Shown: positions 1 to 8,786 of the stretch, piece after piece | How positions within the stretch are numbered: position 1 is the stretch's first letter | Layout: every line of letters begins with the position of its first letter | Assembly (NCBI RefSeq): GCF_008704795.1 | Contig: NZ_CP023690.1 | Span: 8,566,501 to 8,630,500, forward strand | Origin: Streptomyces spectabilis | GTDB taxonomy: Bacteria; Actinomycetota; Actinomycetes; Streptomycetales; Streptomycetaceae | DNA: 64,000 bases | Reading direction: 5' to 3' | Notes under the pieces: model-generated | Told to the model about the DNA's origin: nothing | Databases searched by the model: none | What the model saw: only the letters and a program-made list of their open reading frames with translations | Program-made: the position numbers and the translations under genes

Positions 1-2
1 TC

Positions 3-965
3 GGCTACGGCCTGCGCGGGCTCGCGTATCCGCTGTTCGCGTACGCCTTCCTGGTCTGGATCGCCGCCGTCGCGCCGCCCCGGCAGATGGGCAGCGCCAT
101 GGGCTGGTTCTGGTCGGCGTTCTCCGCGGGCCTGCCGACGCTCGGCTCGCTCACCGCCAGCCTGCTCATCCCGCACGTCGGCGAGCGCGGCACGCTCTGG
201 GCGGCGCTCGGCGTCGTCGCCGCCGGTGGGCTGCTCCCGCTGCTCCTGGTCCGCGAGCGGACCGGCGCCGCCCGGCTCGCGCCCGCCGGGCAGAGCCCGC
301 TCGCGGGGCTCACCGGCAGCCTGACGATCCTGGTGCGCGAGCCCAGGGTGGGCGCGGGCGCCGTCGTGCGGATGCTCAACACGGCGTCGCAGTTCGGCTT
401 TCTGGTGATGCTTCCGGCGTGGTTCACGGACGAGGTCGGGCTTTCCGACGCCCAGTGGCTCAGACTGCTCGCCATCATGTTCGCCACGAACATCGTCACG
501 AACCTGCTGTTCGGCGTCGTCGGGGACAAGGTCGGCTGGCGCGCGACGGTCGCGTGGTGCGGCGGCCTCGGCTGCACCGTCTCGACCCTGCTCCTGTACT
601 ACGTCCCGGCGGGCGCGGGCGACCGCTACGGCCTGTGCGTCCTCGTCGCCGTCCTGTACGGCGCCACGCTCTCCGGGTACGTCCCCCTCTCCGCCCTGAT
701 GACCGCGATCGCGCCCGCCCACAAGGGCCAGGCCATGGCGGCTCTGAACCTCGGCGCCGGGGCGTCCACGTTCGTCGGACCGCTGATCGTCAGCCTGTTC
801 CGGGGGCCCCTCGGCGTCGCGGGCGTCGTCTGGATCTTCGCCGCGCTGCACGCCGTGAGCGCGCTGCTCACCCTCGCCCTGAAGACCGCCGCCGACGGTG
901 ATCCGGCGGCTGCCGCCCCACAGCCGCCCCGCACCGTCGCCGCACCCGCCACGAAGGGACTGTGA
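3..965 (+). CDS. MFS polyol permease, RbtT/DalT/CsbX-like (5' partial)
   Basis: C-terminal part of a major facilitator superfamily permease; the frame is open from base 3, so the N-terminus lies upstream of the window and the ATG at 87 is internal. The segment GYGLRGLAYPLFAYAFLVWI at the left edge is characteristic of the ribitol/arabitol permease group (RbtT, DalT, CsbX). About eight hydrophobic helices remain, with a charged cytoplasmic loop around a VRERTG motif and a soluble Ala/Pro tail. The stop overlaps the GTG of the next kinase gene (GTGA), so it is cotranscribed with the sugar kinases and probably imports their substrate across the membrane. Polyol or sugar acid import is family knowledge plus context; the exact substrate cannot be read. 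Confidence 0.8.
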   Translation, partial: GYGLRGLAYPLFAYAFLVWIAAVAPPRQMGSAMGWFWSAFSAGLPTLGSLTASLLIPHVGERGTLWAALGVVAAGGLLPLLLVRERTGAARLAPAGQSPLAGLTGSLTILVREPRVGAGAVVRMLNTASQFGFLVMLPAWFTDEVGLSDAQWLRLLAIMFATNIVTNLLFGVVGDKVGWRATVAWCGGLGCTVSTLLLYYVPAGAGDRYGLCVLVAVLYGATLSGYVPLSALMTAIAPAHKGQAMAALNLGAGASTFVGPLIVSLFRGPLGVAGVVWIFAALHAVSALLTLALKTAADGDPAAAAPQPPRTVAAPATKGL

Positions 966-2464
966 AGACCATGTCCGTCCTCGCGATCGACGTCGGCACC
1001 ACCATGATCAAGTCGGTGGTCTTCGACGACCAGGGCGGCGAGCTCGCCGTGTCGCGGCTCGCGACCGAGGTCCTGCGCCGCCACCCGGGCTGGGCCGAGC
1101 AGGACATGGACACCGTGTGGAACGCGGTCGTCTACACCGTCCGCACCGCCCTGTCCGAAGTCGCCGACCCCGTCTGGCTGGTGACGTTCACCGCCCAGGG
1201 CGACGGCGCCTGGCTCGTCGACGCCGCCGGGCGGCCCACCGGGCCCGCGATCCTGTGGTCCGACGGCCGCGCGGGCGAACTCCTCACCCGCTGGCAGCGC
1301 GAGGGCGTCCTGGAGGAGGCGTTCCGCCGCAACGGCTCCCTCACCTGCAGCGGCATGCCGAACGCCGTGTTCAGCTGGCTCGCCGCCCACGACCCGGAGC
1401 GCCTGGAGCGCTCCAGCGCGTCCCTGACCGCCGCGGGCTGGCTGTTCCACAAGCTCACCGGCGTCACGGCGGTCGACGAGTCCGACGCGTCCGCGCCGTT
1501 CCTCGACCACAGCACCGGCGACTACGACCCGGACGTCGTGGCGCTCTTCGGCCTCACGCCGTACGCGCGGCTGCTGCCCCGGGTCCTGGGCGAGCACGAG
1601 CGGATCGCCGAGATAACGGGCGGCGCCGCGGCTCAACTCGGCCTGCCGCCGGGCCTGCCCGTGGTCATGGCCCCGTACGACATCGCCTCCACCGCGCGCG
1701 GCGTCGGCGTCGTCAACCCCGGCCAGGCGTGCAGCATCCTCGGCACGACGCTGTGCACGGAGATCGTCCGCGAGGACGTCGACACCAGCGGCGAGCCGTC
1801 CGGCATCACCATCGCCTACCGCGGCCGCGCGCGGGTCCTGCGCGCCTTCCCGACCCTCAACGGCGCCGAGGTGCTCGGCTGGGCCGCCCGCACGCTGGGG
1901 CTCGACGGGCCGCCCGAGCTCGCCGACGCGGCGTTCGGCGCGCCGCCCGGTGCGCACGGGGTGCTGTTCCTGCCGTATCTGTCACCGGCGGGGGAGCGGG
2001 CGCCGTTCCTCGATCCGCGCGCCCGGGGCTCCTTCTGGGGCCTGTCCCTGGAGCACACCCCCGCCGACCTGGCCCGCTCGGTGTTCGACGGCCTCTCGCT
2101 CGTCCTGCGCGACTCGCTCGCGGCCGCGCGCACGACGGTCTCCGAGCTGCGCCTGTGCGGCGGCGGGGCCAACAGCGACGCCTGGTGCCAACTCATCGCC
2201 GACGCCACGGGCGTGCCCACCGCCCGCTCCGGCGACACCGAACTCGGCGCCAAGGGCGCCTTCCTCACCGGCCTCGTCCTGACCGGGGCCGAGTCGAGCA
2301 TGCACAGCGCCGCCGCCAAGTACGTACGGATGCGGACCAGTTGGGAGCCGGACGCGGAGCGCGCCGGGTTCTACGCGCAGCTGTACGAGGAGTTCCTGCG
2401 CTGGCGCGGGCTCGCGCGGGACGCCGGCTGGGCCGCGCGCACCGAAGGAGGCACCGGTGTCTGA
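962..2464 (+). CDS. FGGY-family carbohydrate kinase (first)
   Basis: 500-residue sugar/polyol kinase of the FGGY family, which phosphorylates a free sugar or alditol with ATP in the cytoplasm. The N-terminal phosphate loop is visible as AIDVGTTMIKSVVFDDQG (residues about 6-23), and the C-terminal ATP-binding half has LCGGGANSDAWCQLIADATG (about 397-416). The length is normal for the family. The GTG start at 962 overlaps the permease stop. The 3' end overlaps the second kinase by 8 bp, so the genes are translationally coupled. It is likely one of two sequential or alternative kinases for the imported polyol. FGGY specificity (xylulose, ribulose, erythritol, glycerol and so on) cannot be assigned by eye. 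Confidence 0.88.
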   Translation: MKTMSVLAIDVGTTMIKSVVFDDQGGELAVSRLATEVLRRHPGWAEQDMDTVWNAVVYTVRTALSEVADPVWLVTFTAQGDGAWLVDAAGRPTGPAILWSDGRAGELLTRWQREGVLEEAFRRNGSLTCSGMPNAVFSWLAAHDPERLERSSASLTAAGWLFHKLTGVTAVDESDASAPFLDHSTGDYDPDVVALFGLTPYARLLPRVLGEHERIAEITGGAAAQLGLPPGLPVVMAPYDIASTARGVGVVNPGQACSILGTTLCTEIVREDVDTSGEPSGITIAYRGRARVLRAFPTLNGAEVLGWAARTLGLDGPPELADAAFGAPPGAHGVLFLPYLSPAGERAPFLDPRARGSFWGLSLEHTPADLARSVFDGLSLVLRDSLAAARTTVSELRLCGGGANSDAWCQLIADATGVPTARSGDTELGAKGAFLTGLVLTGAESSMHSAAAKYVRMRTSWEPDAERAGFYAQLYEEFLRWRGLARDAGWAARTEGGTGV

Positions 2465-3974
2465 GCACGCCGCACGGGCGGCCGCGCCGCCGCCCGACGC
2501 CGTCTGGCTGGGCCTCGACCTCGGCACCCAGAGCGCCCGCTGCGTCGCCGTCGACTCCGCCGGCACCGTCCTCGCCGCCGCGTCCCGGCCGCTGACCGGC
2601 CACCGCGAAGGCCGACGGCACGAACAGGACCCCGAGCAGTGGTGGTCGGCCCTCGCCGCCGCCTGCCGCGCGGCGACGGGCGCCCTCGACGACCCGGGGC
2701 GCGTGCGGGGCCTCGCCCTCGACGCCACCTCCGGCACGATCCTGCTCGCCGACGCGTCCGGCACCCCGCTCACACCGGGCCTGATGTACGACGACGGCCG
2801 CGCCGCCGAACAGGCGGCGCGCGTGAACACGGCGGGCGCCGCCGTCTGGCGCGAGCTCGGCTACCGCTCCATGCAGCCGTCCTGGGCCCTGCCCAAGCTG
2901 CGCTGGCTCCTGGACCACGCGGCGTACCCGGCGGACGCGCGGCTGCTGCACCAGGCCGACCTCGTCACCTGGCGGCTCGCCGGGCACCAGGTCGCGAGCG
3001 ACGCCAGCCACGCCCTGAAGAGTGGCTACCACCTCCTGGAGGAGCGCTGGCCCGCGCGGGTGCTCGCCGAACTCGACGTGCCCGAGCGGCTGTTGCCCGA
3101 CGTCGCGCGGCCCGGGACCGTCATCGGCGCCGTGTGCGCGCGGGCGGCCGCGGCCACCGGCATCCCGGCGGGCACCGCCATCGTCGCCGGGATGACCGAC
3201 GGCTGTGCCGCGCAGCTCGGCGCGGGCGCGCTCACCCCCGGCGCCTGGAACTCCGTCCTCGGCACCACGCTCGTCCTCAAGGGCGTGAGCCCGCGCCTGA
3301 TCCGCGACCCGGGCGGCGTCGTCTACTGCCACCGCGGCCCCGACGACACCTGGCTGCCGGGCGGCGCCTCCAGCAGCGGCGCGGGCGCGCTCGCGCGCGA
3401 GTTCCCCGGCGCGGACCTGGTCCGGCTCACCGAGGCGGCGGCCGCCTGCGACGGCGACGCCGTCACCTACCCCCTGGTGGGCCGCGGCGAACGCTTCCCG
3501 TTCCGGGCGGCGGCCGCCGAGCCCTTCACCCTTGGCGAGGCGCGCGGCGAGGCCGAGCGCTTCCACGCGCACCTCCTGGGCGTGGCCTGCGTCGAGCGGC
3601 TCTGCCTCGACTACCTCGACCTGCTCGGCGCGCCCGTCGACGGCCCGCTCACGCTCACCGGCGGCGGCGCCCGCAACCCCTACTGGAACACGCTCCGGGC
3701 CGACCTGCTCGGCCGCCCCGTGCGCGTGCCCGAACAGGCCGAGGGTGCCGTCGGCATGGCCGTGCTCGCGGCGACCGCCGACGGCACCCCCGTACGGGAC
3801 GCGGCGGCGGCCATGGTCAAGCCCGGCGCGGAGGTCCTCCCCGACCCCGCGCGCACCGCCCGCCTGCTCCCCGCCTACCTGCGGTTCGTCGACGAACTGC
3901 GGGCGCGTGGCTGGCTGCCGCCCGAGGCCGCCGCCCACGCACGCGCCAGGACCGCCCCCACGCACCACCGATGA
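2457..3974 (+). CDS. FGGY-family carbohydrate kinase (second)
   Basis: 505-residue second FGGY kinase, only distantly similar to its neighbour. The N-terminal phosphate loop is LGLDLGTQSARCVAVDSAG (about 15-33). A C-terminal LTGGGARNPYWNTLRADLLG segment (about 400-419) matches the ADP-binding domain, and the segment GMTDGCAAQLGAGA is typical of the middle of FGGY proteins. It starts with GTG inside the end of the preceding kinase. It is followed after 10 bp by a histidine phosphatase, so it belongs to the same operon. Two adjacent paralogous kinases suggest that either two substrates or two steps (for example a ketose made after oxidation) are handled by one operon. The substrate is unknown. 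Confidence 0.88.
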   Translation: MSEHAARAAAPPPDAVWLGLDLGTQSARCVAVDSAGTVLAAASRPLTGHREGRRHEQDPEQWWSALAAACRAATGALDDPGRVRGLALDATSGTILLADASGTPLTPGLMYDDGRAAEQAARVNTAGAAVWRELGYRSMQPSWALPKLRWLLDHAAYPADARLLHQADLVTWRLAGHQVASDASHALKSGYHLLEERWPARVLAELDVPERLLPDVARPGTVIGAVCARAAAATGIPAGTAIVAGMTDGCAAQLGAGALTPGAWNSVLGTTLVLKGVSPRLIRDPGGVVYCHRGPDDTWLPGGASSSGAGALAREFPGADLVRLTEAAAACDGDAVTYPLVGRGERFPFRAAAAEPFTLGEARGEAERFHAHLLGVACVERLCLDYLDLLGAPVDGPLTLTGGGARNPYWNTLRADLLGRPVRVPEQAEGAVGMAVLAATADGTPVRDAAAAMVKPGAEVLPDPARTARLLPAYLRFVDELRARGWLPPEAAAHARARTAPTHHR

Positions 3975-3984
3975 GGAAAGACCA

Positions 3985-4605
3985 GTGACCGACGTCATTC
4001 TCGTACGCCACGGCGAAACCGTCTGGCACGAAGGCAACCGCTACGCGGGCCGCACCGACGTGGCCCTCACGCCGCGCGGCCGGCTCCAGGCCGCCGAACT
4101 CGCCGCCTGGGCGGCGCGCGAGCACATCGACGCCGTCTACAGCTCGACCCTGTCGCGCGCCCGCCTCACCGCGGCACCGGCCGCCGAGGCGCTCGGCGTC
4201 GCCGCGCGCGAGGACGCGCGCCTGTGCGAGGTCGACTTCGGGCGCGGCGAGGGCCTCACGCGCGCCGAGATGCGCGAGCGCTTCCCCGCCGCGCTCGACG
4301 CCTTCCTCGCCGACCCCGTCGCCCACCACCTGCCGGACGGCGAGGACCCGGGCGCGGCCGTCGCCCGCGCCGGTGCCTGCCTCACGGACATCGCCGCCGA
4401 GTTCCCCGACGGACGTGTCCTGATCGTGGCGCACTCCACGCTCCTGCGCCTGCTCCTGTGCGACCAGCTCGGCATCCCGCTGCGCCAGTACCGGCGCGTC
4501 TTCCCGCACGTCGCCAACGGCGCCCTCACCGAACTGCGGCTGAGCGAAGGCCAGTCGGCGCTGCTGCGGTTCAACGCGCCGACGGTGCGCGCCCCGGCGC
4601 TCTGA
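3985..4605 (+). CDS. Histidine phosphatase family protein (phosphoglycerate mutase-like)
   Basis: 206-residue cytoplasmic member of the histidine phosphatase superfamily. The catalytic RHGE motif is in VILVRHGETVWHEGNRYAGR (residues 4-23), the characteristic second arginine is in YSSTLSRARLTA (about 46-57), and the second catalytic histidine is in VLIVAHSTLLRLLL (about 147-160). The GTG start is chosen because AGGAAAG lies 4-10 bases upstream and the protein then begins directly at the beta-strand before RHG. It lies between a kinase and a dehydrogenase in the catabolic operon and probably removes phosphate from a sugar-phosphate or sugar-acid-phosphate intermediate. True glycolytic mutase function is unlikely given the context. 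Confidence 0.85.
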   Translation: MTDVILVRHGETVWHEGNRYAGRTDVALTPRGRLQAAELAAWAAREHIDAVYSSTLSRARLTAAPAAEALGVAAREDARLCEVDFGRGEGLTRAEMRERFPAALDAFLADPVAHHLPDGEDPGAAVARAGACLTDIAAEFPDGRVLIVAHSTLLRLLLCDQLGIPLRQYRRVFPHVANGALTELRLSEGQSALLRFNAPTVRAPAL

Positions 4606-4642
4606 CCCGCCTCCCGAACGACTCCCTCGAAAGAAGCCTCCC

Positions 4643-5683
4643 ATGAGCACCACCGTCCTCGCCGCGGGCGACCACTTCGTCCTGCCCCGCCTGCTCACCG
4701 AAGAACTGCGCAAGGCCGCCGGCGTCGCCGTCGACGTGCGCGAGCTCACCCTGCCCTGGCCGCACACCCCCTTCGGCCCCGTCGGCGAGGTCGTCGAGGC
4801 CTCCGGCACCGAGGACGAGCTGATCGCGGCCCTCCAGGGCGCCGAGGTGTGCGTGACGCAGCTGGCGCCCCTCACCGAGCGGGTCCTCGCCGCCTGCCCG
4901 GACCTGAAGCTGGTGTGCGTCAGCCGCGGCGGGCCCGTCAACGCCAACCTGGACGCGGCCACCCGGCACGGCGTCGCCGTCTGCTACGCGCCTGGCCGCA
5001 ACGCCGTCGCCACCGCCGAGCACACCGTGACCCTGCTCCTTGCCGCCGCGCGCGGCGTCGGCGACACGCACGCCGACCTGCGCCGGGGGGTGTGGCGCGG
5101 CGACTACTACGACTACGACACCTGCGGCATCGAGATCGAGGGCGCCACCGTCGGCCTCGTCGGGTACGGGGCGATCGGCAGCCGCGTCGCGCGCATCATC
5201 GCCGCCATGGGCGCGCACGTCCTGGTCCACGACCCCTACGTGGACGCCGAGTCGCTCCGGGGCGTCGCCGAACCGGTCGGCCTGGACGAGCTGTTGAGCC
5301 GCTCGCGCATCGTGTCGCTGCACGCGCGCGTCACGGAGGAGACCACCGGCATGATCGGCGCCGCGCAGCTCGCGCGGATGCCCCGCGGCTCCGTCCTCGT
5401 CAACTGCGCCCGCGGCGCCCTCCTCGACTACGACGCCGTCTGCGACGCACTGGACAGCGGCGGGCTCGCCGGCGCCGGGTTCGACGTCTACCCCGAGGAG
5501 CCGGTGCCCGCCGACTCGCGGCTCCTGCGCACCCCCGGCATCGTCATGACCCCGCACATCGCGGGCGGCAGCCAGGAAGTCGCCCACAAGGCGGCCCGGA
5601 TCGTCGCGGCCGAGGTGGGCCGCTATCTGCGCGGCGAACCGCTGGCGCACTGCGCGAACCCGGCGGCGGCCCCCCGCCGCTGA
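4643..5683 (+). CDS. D-2-hydroxyacid dehydrogenase (NAD-binding), SerA/PdxB-like
   Basis: 346-residue D-isomer-specific 2-hydroxyacid dehydrogenase. The Rossmann glycine motif is VGLVGYGAIGSRVARI (about 170-185), the catalytic Arg is in VNCARGALLDYD, the Glu in FDVYPEEPVP, and the His in VMTPHIAGGSQEV. It therefore has the full Arg-Glu-His triad of the family. The start has a GAAAGAAG ribosome site. It is the last gene of the operon and is followed by a hairpin. It probably oxidises or reduces a 2-hydroxy/2-oxo acid formed from the polyol or aldonate. Phosphoglycerate dehydrogenase itself is less likely because there is no ACT domain and the context is catabolic. Confidence 0.85.
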   Translation: MSTTVLAAGDHFVLPRLLTEELRKAAGVAVDVRELTLPWPHTPFGPVGEVVEASGTEDELIAALQGAEVCVTQLAPLTERVLAACPDLKLVCVSRGGPVNANLDAATRHGVAVCYAPGRNAVATAEHTVTLLLAAARGVGDTHADLRRGVWRGDYYDYDTCGIEIEGATVGLVGYGAIGSRVARIIAAMGAHVLVHDPYVDAESLRGVAEPVGLDELLSRSRIVSLHARVTEETTGMIGAAQLARMPRGSVLVNCARGALLDYDAVCDALDSGGLAGAGFDVYPEEPVPADSRLLRTPGIVMTPHIAGGSQEVAHKAARIVAAEVGRYLRGEPLAHCANPAAAPRR

Positions 5684-5802
5684 CCGGACGCGGCAACCGG
5701 CGGCCGACCGGGACGGGCGAGCGGGGCGGCCGAGCGGGCACGCGCGCGGTGAACTGAAGGCGGCGATCACGCCAACTCCCAGGCCAGAAGGGTTCTCTGG
5801 GG

Positions 5803-5836
5803 CGGCCGGAGGCCATACTCACTGAGGCTCCGGCCG
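5803..5836 (+). terminator. Hairpin after the polyol operon
   Basis: A 9-bp perfect stem (CGGCCGGAG / CTCCGGCCG) with a 16-nt loop, followed by TTTG, lies 120 bp after the dehydrogenase stop and before the next ribosome site. It is a plausible terminator for the operon that starts before the window. Confidence 0.5.
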
Positions 5837-5897
5837 TTTGCCGTCCCCACTCCACCTCACCCGCCCCACTCCACCCCGCCCTTCCGGGAGGTACCCC

Positions 5898-6755
5898 ATG
5901 GCCCTCGTCACCCGTCGCAGAGCCCTGACCACCCTCGGCGCGGCCGTCACGGCCGCCGTCGCCGCGCCCGGCCTCGCCCACGCGGCCGACGCCGCGCCGG
6001 GCACCCGCCCGCTCGCACAGGCGCACGCGCACAACGACTACGAGCACGCCCGGCCCCTCCTGGACGCCCTCGACCACCGCTTCACCAGCGTCGAGGCCGA
6101 CATCTTCCTCGTCGGCGGCCAACTCCTCGTCGCCCACGACCCGGCGGACCTCGACCCGAGCCGCACCCTGGAGTCGCTCTACCTGGAGCCGCTCGCCGCC
6201 CGCGTCCGGGCCCACCACGGCTCCGTGTACCGCCGCTGGCACGGCCAGTTCCAGCTCTTGATCGACATCAAGACCGAAGGCGCCTCCACGTACCGGGAGC
6301 TGGACCGCCATCTGCGGCCCTACCGGCACCTGTTCACCACGTACGCGCACGGCAAGGTCCGCCGCTCCGCGATCACCGCCGTGATCTCCGGCGACCGCGC
6401 GGCCCGCCCGGTGATGGAGGCGCAGCCGGTGCGCCGCGCCTTCTACGACGGCCGCCTCGCCGACCTCGGAAGCGCGACGCCCGCCTCCTTCGCCCCGCTC
6501 ATCAGCGACAACTGGTCCCTGAACTTCACCTGGAGCGGCGTCGGCCCGATCCCGCCCGCCGAGCGCGCCAAGCTGCGCGGCATCGTCTCCGCCGCCCACG
6601 AGCGCGGGCAGCGCGTCCGCTTCTGGGCCACCCCCGACCTGCCGGGCCCGGCCCGCGACGCCGTCTGGACCGAACTCCTCGACGCCGGTGTCGACCACCT
6701 CAACACCGACGACCTCGCGGGCCTCCAGACGTTCCTGGACGCGCGCCGGAGGTAG
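5898..6755 (+). CDS. Secreted PI-PLC/glycerophosphodiesterase-like TIM-barrel protein
   Basis: 285-residue exported protein. The N-terminus MALVTRRRALTTLGAAVTAA has twin basic residues before a hydrophobic stretch and ends with AHAADA, a Tat-like signal peptide with a probable cleavage site near residue 31. The mature part begins AQAHAHNDYEHARPLLDAL, followed by SVEADIFLVGGQLLVAHDP, which resembles the metal-binding first strands of the phosphatidylinositol-specific phospholipase C / glycerophosphodiester phosphodiesterase fold. IDIKTEG and a C-terminal HLNTDDLAGL also fit that fold. The start at 5898 is chosen because GGGAGGT lies 6 bases upstream and it opens the signal peptide directly. 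It probably hydrolyses a phosphodiester outside the cell; the substrate is unknown. Confidence 0.78.
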   Translation: MALVTRRRALTTLGAAVTAAVAAPGLAHAADAAPGTRPLAQAHAHNDYEHARPLLDALDHRFTSVEADIFLVGGQLLVAHDPADLDPSRTLESLYLEPLAARVRAHHGSVYRRWHGQFQLLIDIKTEGASTYRELDRHLRPYRHLFTTYAHGKVRRSAITAVISGDRAARPVMEAQPVRRAFYDGRLADLGSATPASFAPLISDNWSLNFTWSGVGPIPPAERAKLRGIVSAAHERGQRVRFWATPDLPGPARDAVWTELLDAGVDHLNTDDLAGLQTFLDARRR

Positions 6756-6881
6756 CGGCCCCGCGGCGCCTTCCCCGCACACCACTCGTCCGGCGGACAC
6801 GCCGCTCACCCGGACAAACCCTCCGCTACGCCACACTTGCCGCCGAAAGCCACGGTGCGGACGTGGCGGAGGAGGTCCGTG

Positions 6882-7076
6882 ATGGCCATTTCGATCTCGG
6901 TGGGGCTGCTGCTCCTGATCATTGCGGTGGTCCTGCTGCGCAACGGGGGCATGAAGGTCTCGCACGCCGTGGTCTGCGGTCTGCTCGGCTTCTATCTCGC
7001 GGGCACGAGCGTGGCGCCGACCATCCACGACGGCCTGACGGCCACGGCGGACATCGTCAGCGGCATCCGGCCGTGA
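6882..7076 (+). CDS. Small conserved actinomycete membrane protein
   Basis: 64-residue protein with two hydrophobic segments (MAISISVGLLLLIIAVVLL, and AVVCGLLGFYLAGTSVAPTI) and a short polar tail ending [14 protein letters not shown] is placed 6 bases before the ATG, an excellent ribosome site that decides this start over the upstream in-frame ATG at 6837. Proteins of this shape recur in Streptomyces, often near integrative elements, but no function is known to me. It stands alone between two secreted-protein genes. Confidence 0.65.
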   Translation: MAISISVGLLLLIIAVVLLRNGGMKVSHAVVCGLLGFYLAGTSVAPTIHDGLTATADIVSGIRP

Positions 7077-7172
7077 CCGTGCGCGGGCCCCGGGCCGCGT
7101 GATCGTTTCGGCCTCGTGAACAACTCCCGCATACACATGGACACTTCGAGGGGTCGGCCCTAGCTTCGGCGC

Positions 7173-8753
7173 ATGCGTCGTCCGAGCCGTACGCTTCTGC
7201 CCCGTGTCCTCGCCGTGGCCCTCGGGGCCACGGCTCTCGCCCTGCCCGCGGCGCACGCGGAGGAGATCCCCAAGGCGCCCGGGCACCGGCTCGTCGCCCC
7301 GTACACGGGGGCGCCCGCCACCGCCAGGGCCGTCCCCGGAGAGCCGCCGCCCCAGCACCCGTACCTCGCCCCGAACGGGCGCAGCGGCATGCACGCCGAC
7401 GCGGCCGGCAGCGGAACGTACCCGTGGAACGGCCCGCTCGGGCGCGCGCCGCAGGTCAGCAGCGAGAAGATGGCCGCGCTCGGCGGCGAGTGCGCCACCG
7501 TCACCTTCGACCGCGCGGGCCGCATCGTCACCGTGTGCGGCACGTTCTCCGGCTTCCTGGTCAAGCTCCTGGACCCGCACTCGCTGCGTACGCTCGCCGA
7601 GCACAAGCTGCCGCAGCGCCCCTCCACCGTCGAGGCGATCACCCGGCTCGACTTCTCCAGGATCTTCAAGGACACCTCCGGCGGCGCCTACTCCTACCTC
7701 GACGACCAGGACCGCCTCGTGCTCGCCGACTCGCGCCAGCACGTCGTACGGCTCGCGCACGAACGAAACCCGGACGGCACCTGGCGCTTCGTCGTCGACA
7801 AGGACTGGGACCTGACGGCGCACGTCCCCCATGACTGCGTGAGCTGGACGAACCTCTATCCCAGTGGTGAGTGCGACCCGGTCACCTCCGTGATGCCCGA
7901 CTGGGACGGACGCCTGTGGTGGGTGACCCGGCAGGGCCGCGTCGGCACCGTCGACCCGAAGACGGGCGACGTACGGTCCACGAGGCTGCGCGGCGAGGAG
8001 ATCCAGAACTCGTTCTCGGTCGCGGAGGACGGGGTGTCGATCGTCTCCGACCATGCTCTGTACGGCTTCGAGGCCGCCGCCGACGGCACCCCGAAGGTCA
8101 CCTGGCGGCAGACCTACGACCGGGGCACGGGCACCAAACCCGGCTCCGTGAACCAGGGTTCGGGCACCACCCCCGACCTGTTCGGCACCGGCGAGAAGTA
8201 CGTCGCCATCACCGACAACGCCGACGACCGCATGAACGTCCTCGTCTACCGGCGCGGCGCCGACGTCCCCGCCAGCCGCCGCCTGGTCTGCGAGGTCCCC
8301 GTCTTCGGGCGGGGCGCCTCCACCACCGACAACTCCCTGATCAGCTACGGAAACAGCCTCGTCGTCGAGAACAACTACGGCTACGAGAACATCACCTCGC
8401 TCACCTTCGGCCGCAGTGTCGTCGGCGGCGTCACCCGCGTCGACGTCCGCCCCGACGGCAGCGGCTGCGACACGGTGTGGCAGAGCGAGGAGCGCTCCCC
8501 GTCCACCGTGCCGAAGCTGTCCACCGGCAACGGGCTGCTGTACCTCTACACCAAGGAGCCCAACCGCCTGGGCATCGACGCCTGGTACCTGACGGCCGTC
8601 GACTTCCGCACCGGCCAGACCCGCTGGAAGCGGCTCGCCGGGACGGGCGTCGCGTACGACAACAACTGGGCACCCGTGACGCTCGGACCGGACGGCACCG
8701 CGTACGTGGGCGTCTTCAACGGCCTGGTGGCCGTGCGGGACGCGGGGGAGTGA
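7173..8753 (+). CDS. Secreted PQQ-like beta-propeller protein
   Basis: 526-residue secreted protein with a Sec signal peptide (MRRPSRTLLPRVLAVALGAT, cleavage probably after AHA near residue 29). The mature protein is rich in beta strands and repeated W/Y-x-D-G segments (VMPDWDGRLWWVTRQGRVG, DGTPKVTWRQTYDRG, VTLGPDGTAYVGVFNGLVAV). These read as blades of a PQQ/YncE-type beta-propeller. No haem, quinone or catalytic signature was recognised. The following gene is convergent 33 bp away. Function is unknown; extracellular binding or scaffolding is a guess. Confidence 0.7.
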   Translation: MRRPSRTLLPRVLAVALGATALALPAAHAEEIPKAPGHRLVAPYTGAPATARAVPGEPPPQHPYLAPNGRSGMHADAAGSGTYPWNGPLGRAPQVSSEKMAALGGECATVTFDRAGRIVTVCGTFSGFLVKLLDPHSLRTLAEHKLPQRPSTVEAITRLDFSRIFKDTSGGAYSYLDDQDRLVLADSRQHVVRLAHERNPDGTWRFVVDKDWDLTAHVPHDCVSWTNLYPSGECDPVTSVMPDWDGRLWWVTRQGRVGTVDPKTGDVRSTRLRGEEIQNSFSVAEDGVSIVSDHALYGFEAAADGTPKVTWRQTYDRGTGTKPGSVNQGSGTTPDLFGTGEKYVAITDNADDRMNVLVYRRGADVPASRRLVCEVPVFGRGASTTDNSLISYGNSLVVENNYGYENITSLTFGRSVVGGVTRVDVRPDGSGCDTVWQSEERSPSTVPKLSTGNGLLYLYTKEPNRLGIDAWYLTAVDFRTGQTRWKRLAGTGVAYDNNWAPVTLGPDGTAYVGVFNGLVAVRDAGE

Positions 8754-8786
8754 GGCCTCCCACGGGCGCCGGGGACGCCGGGGGCG

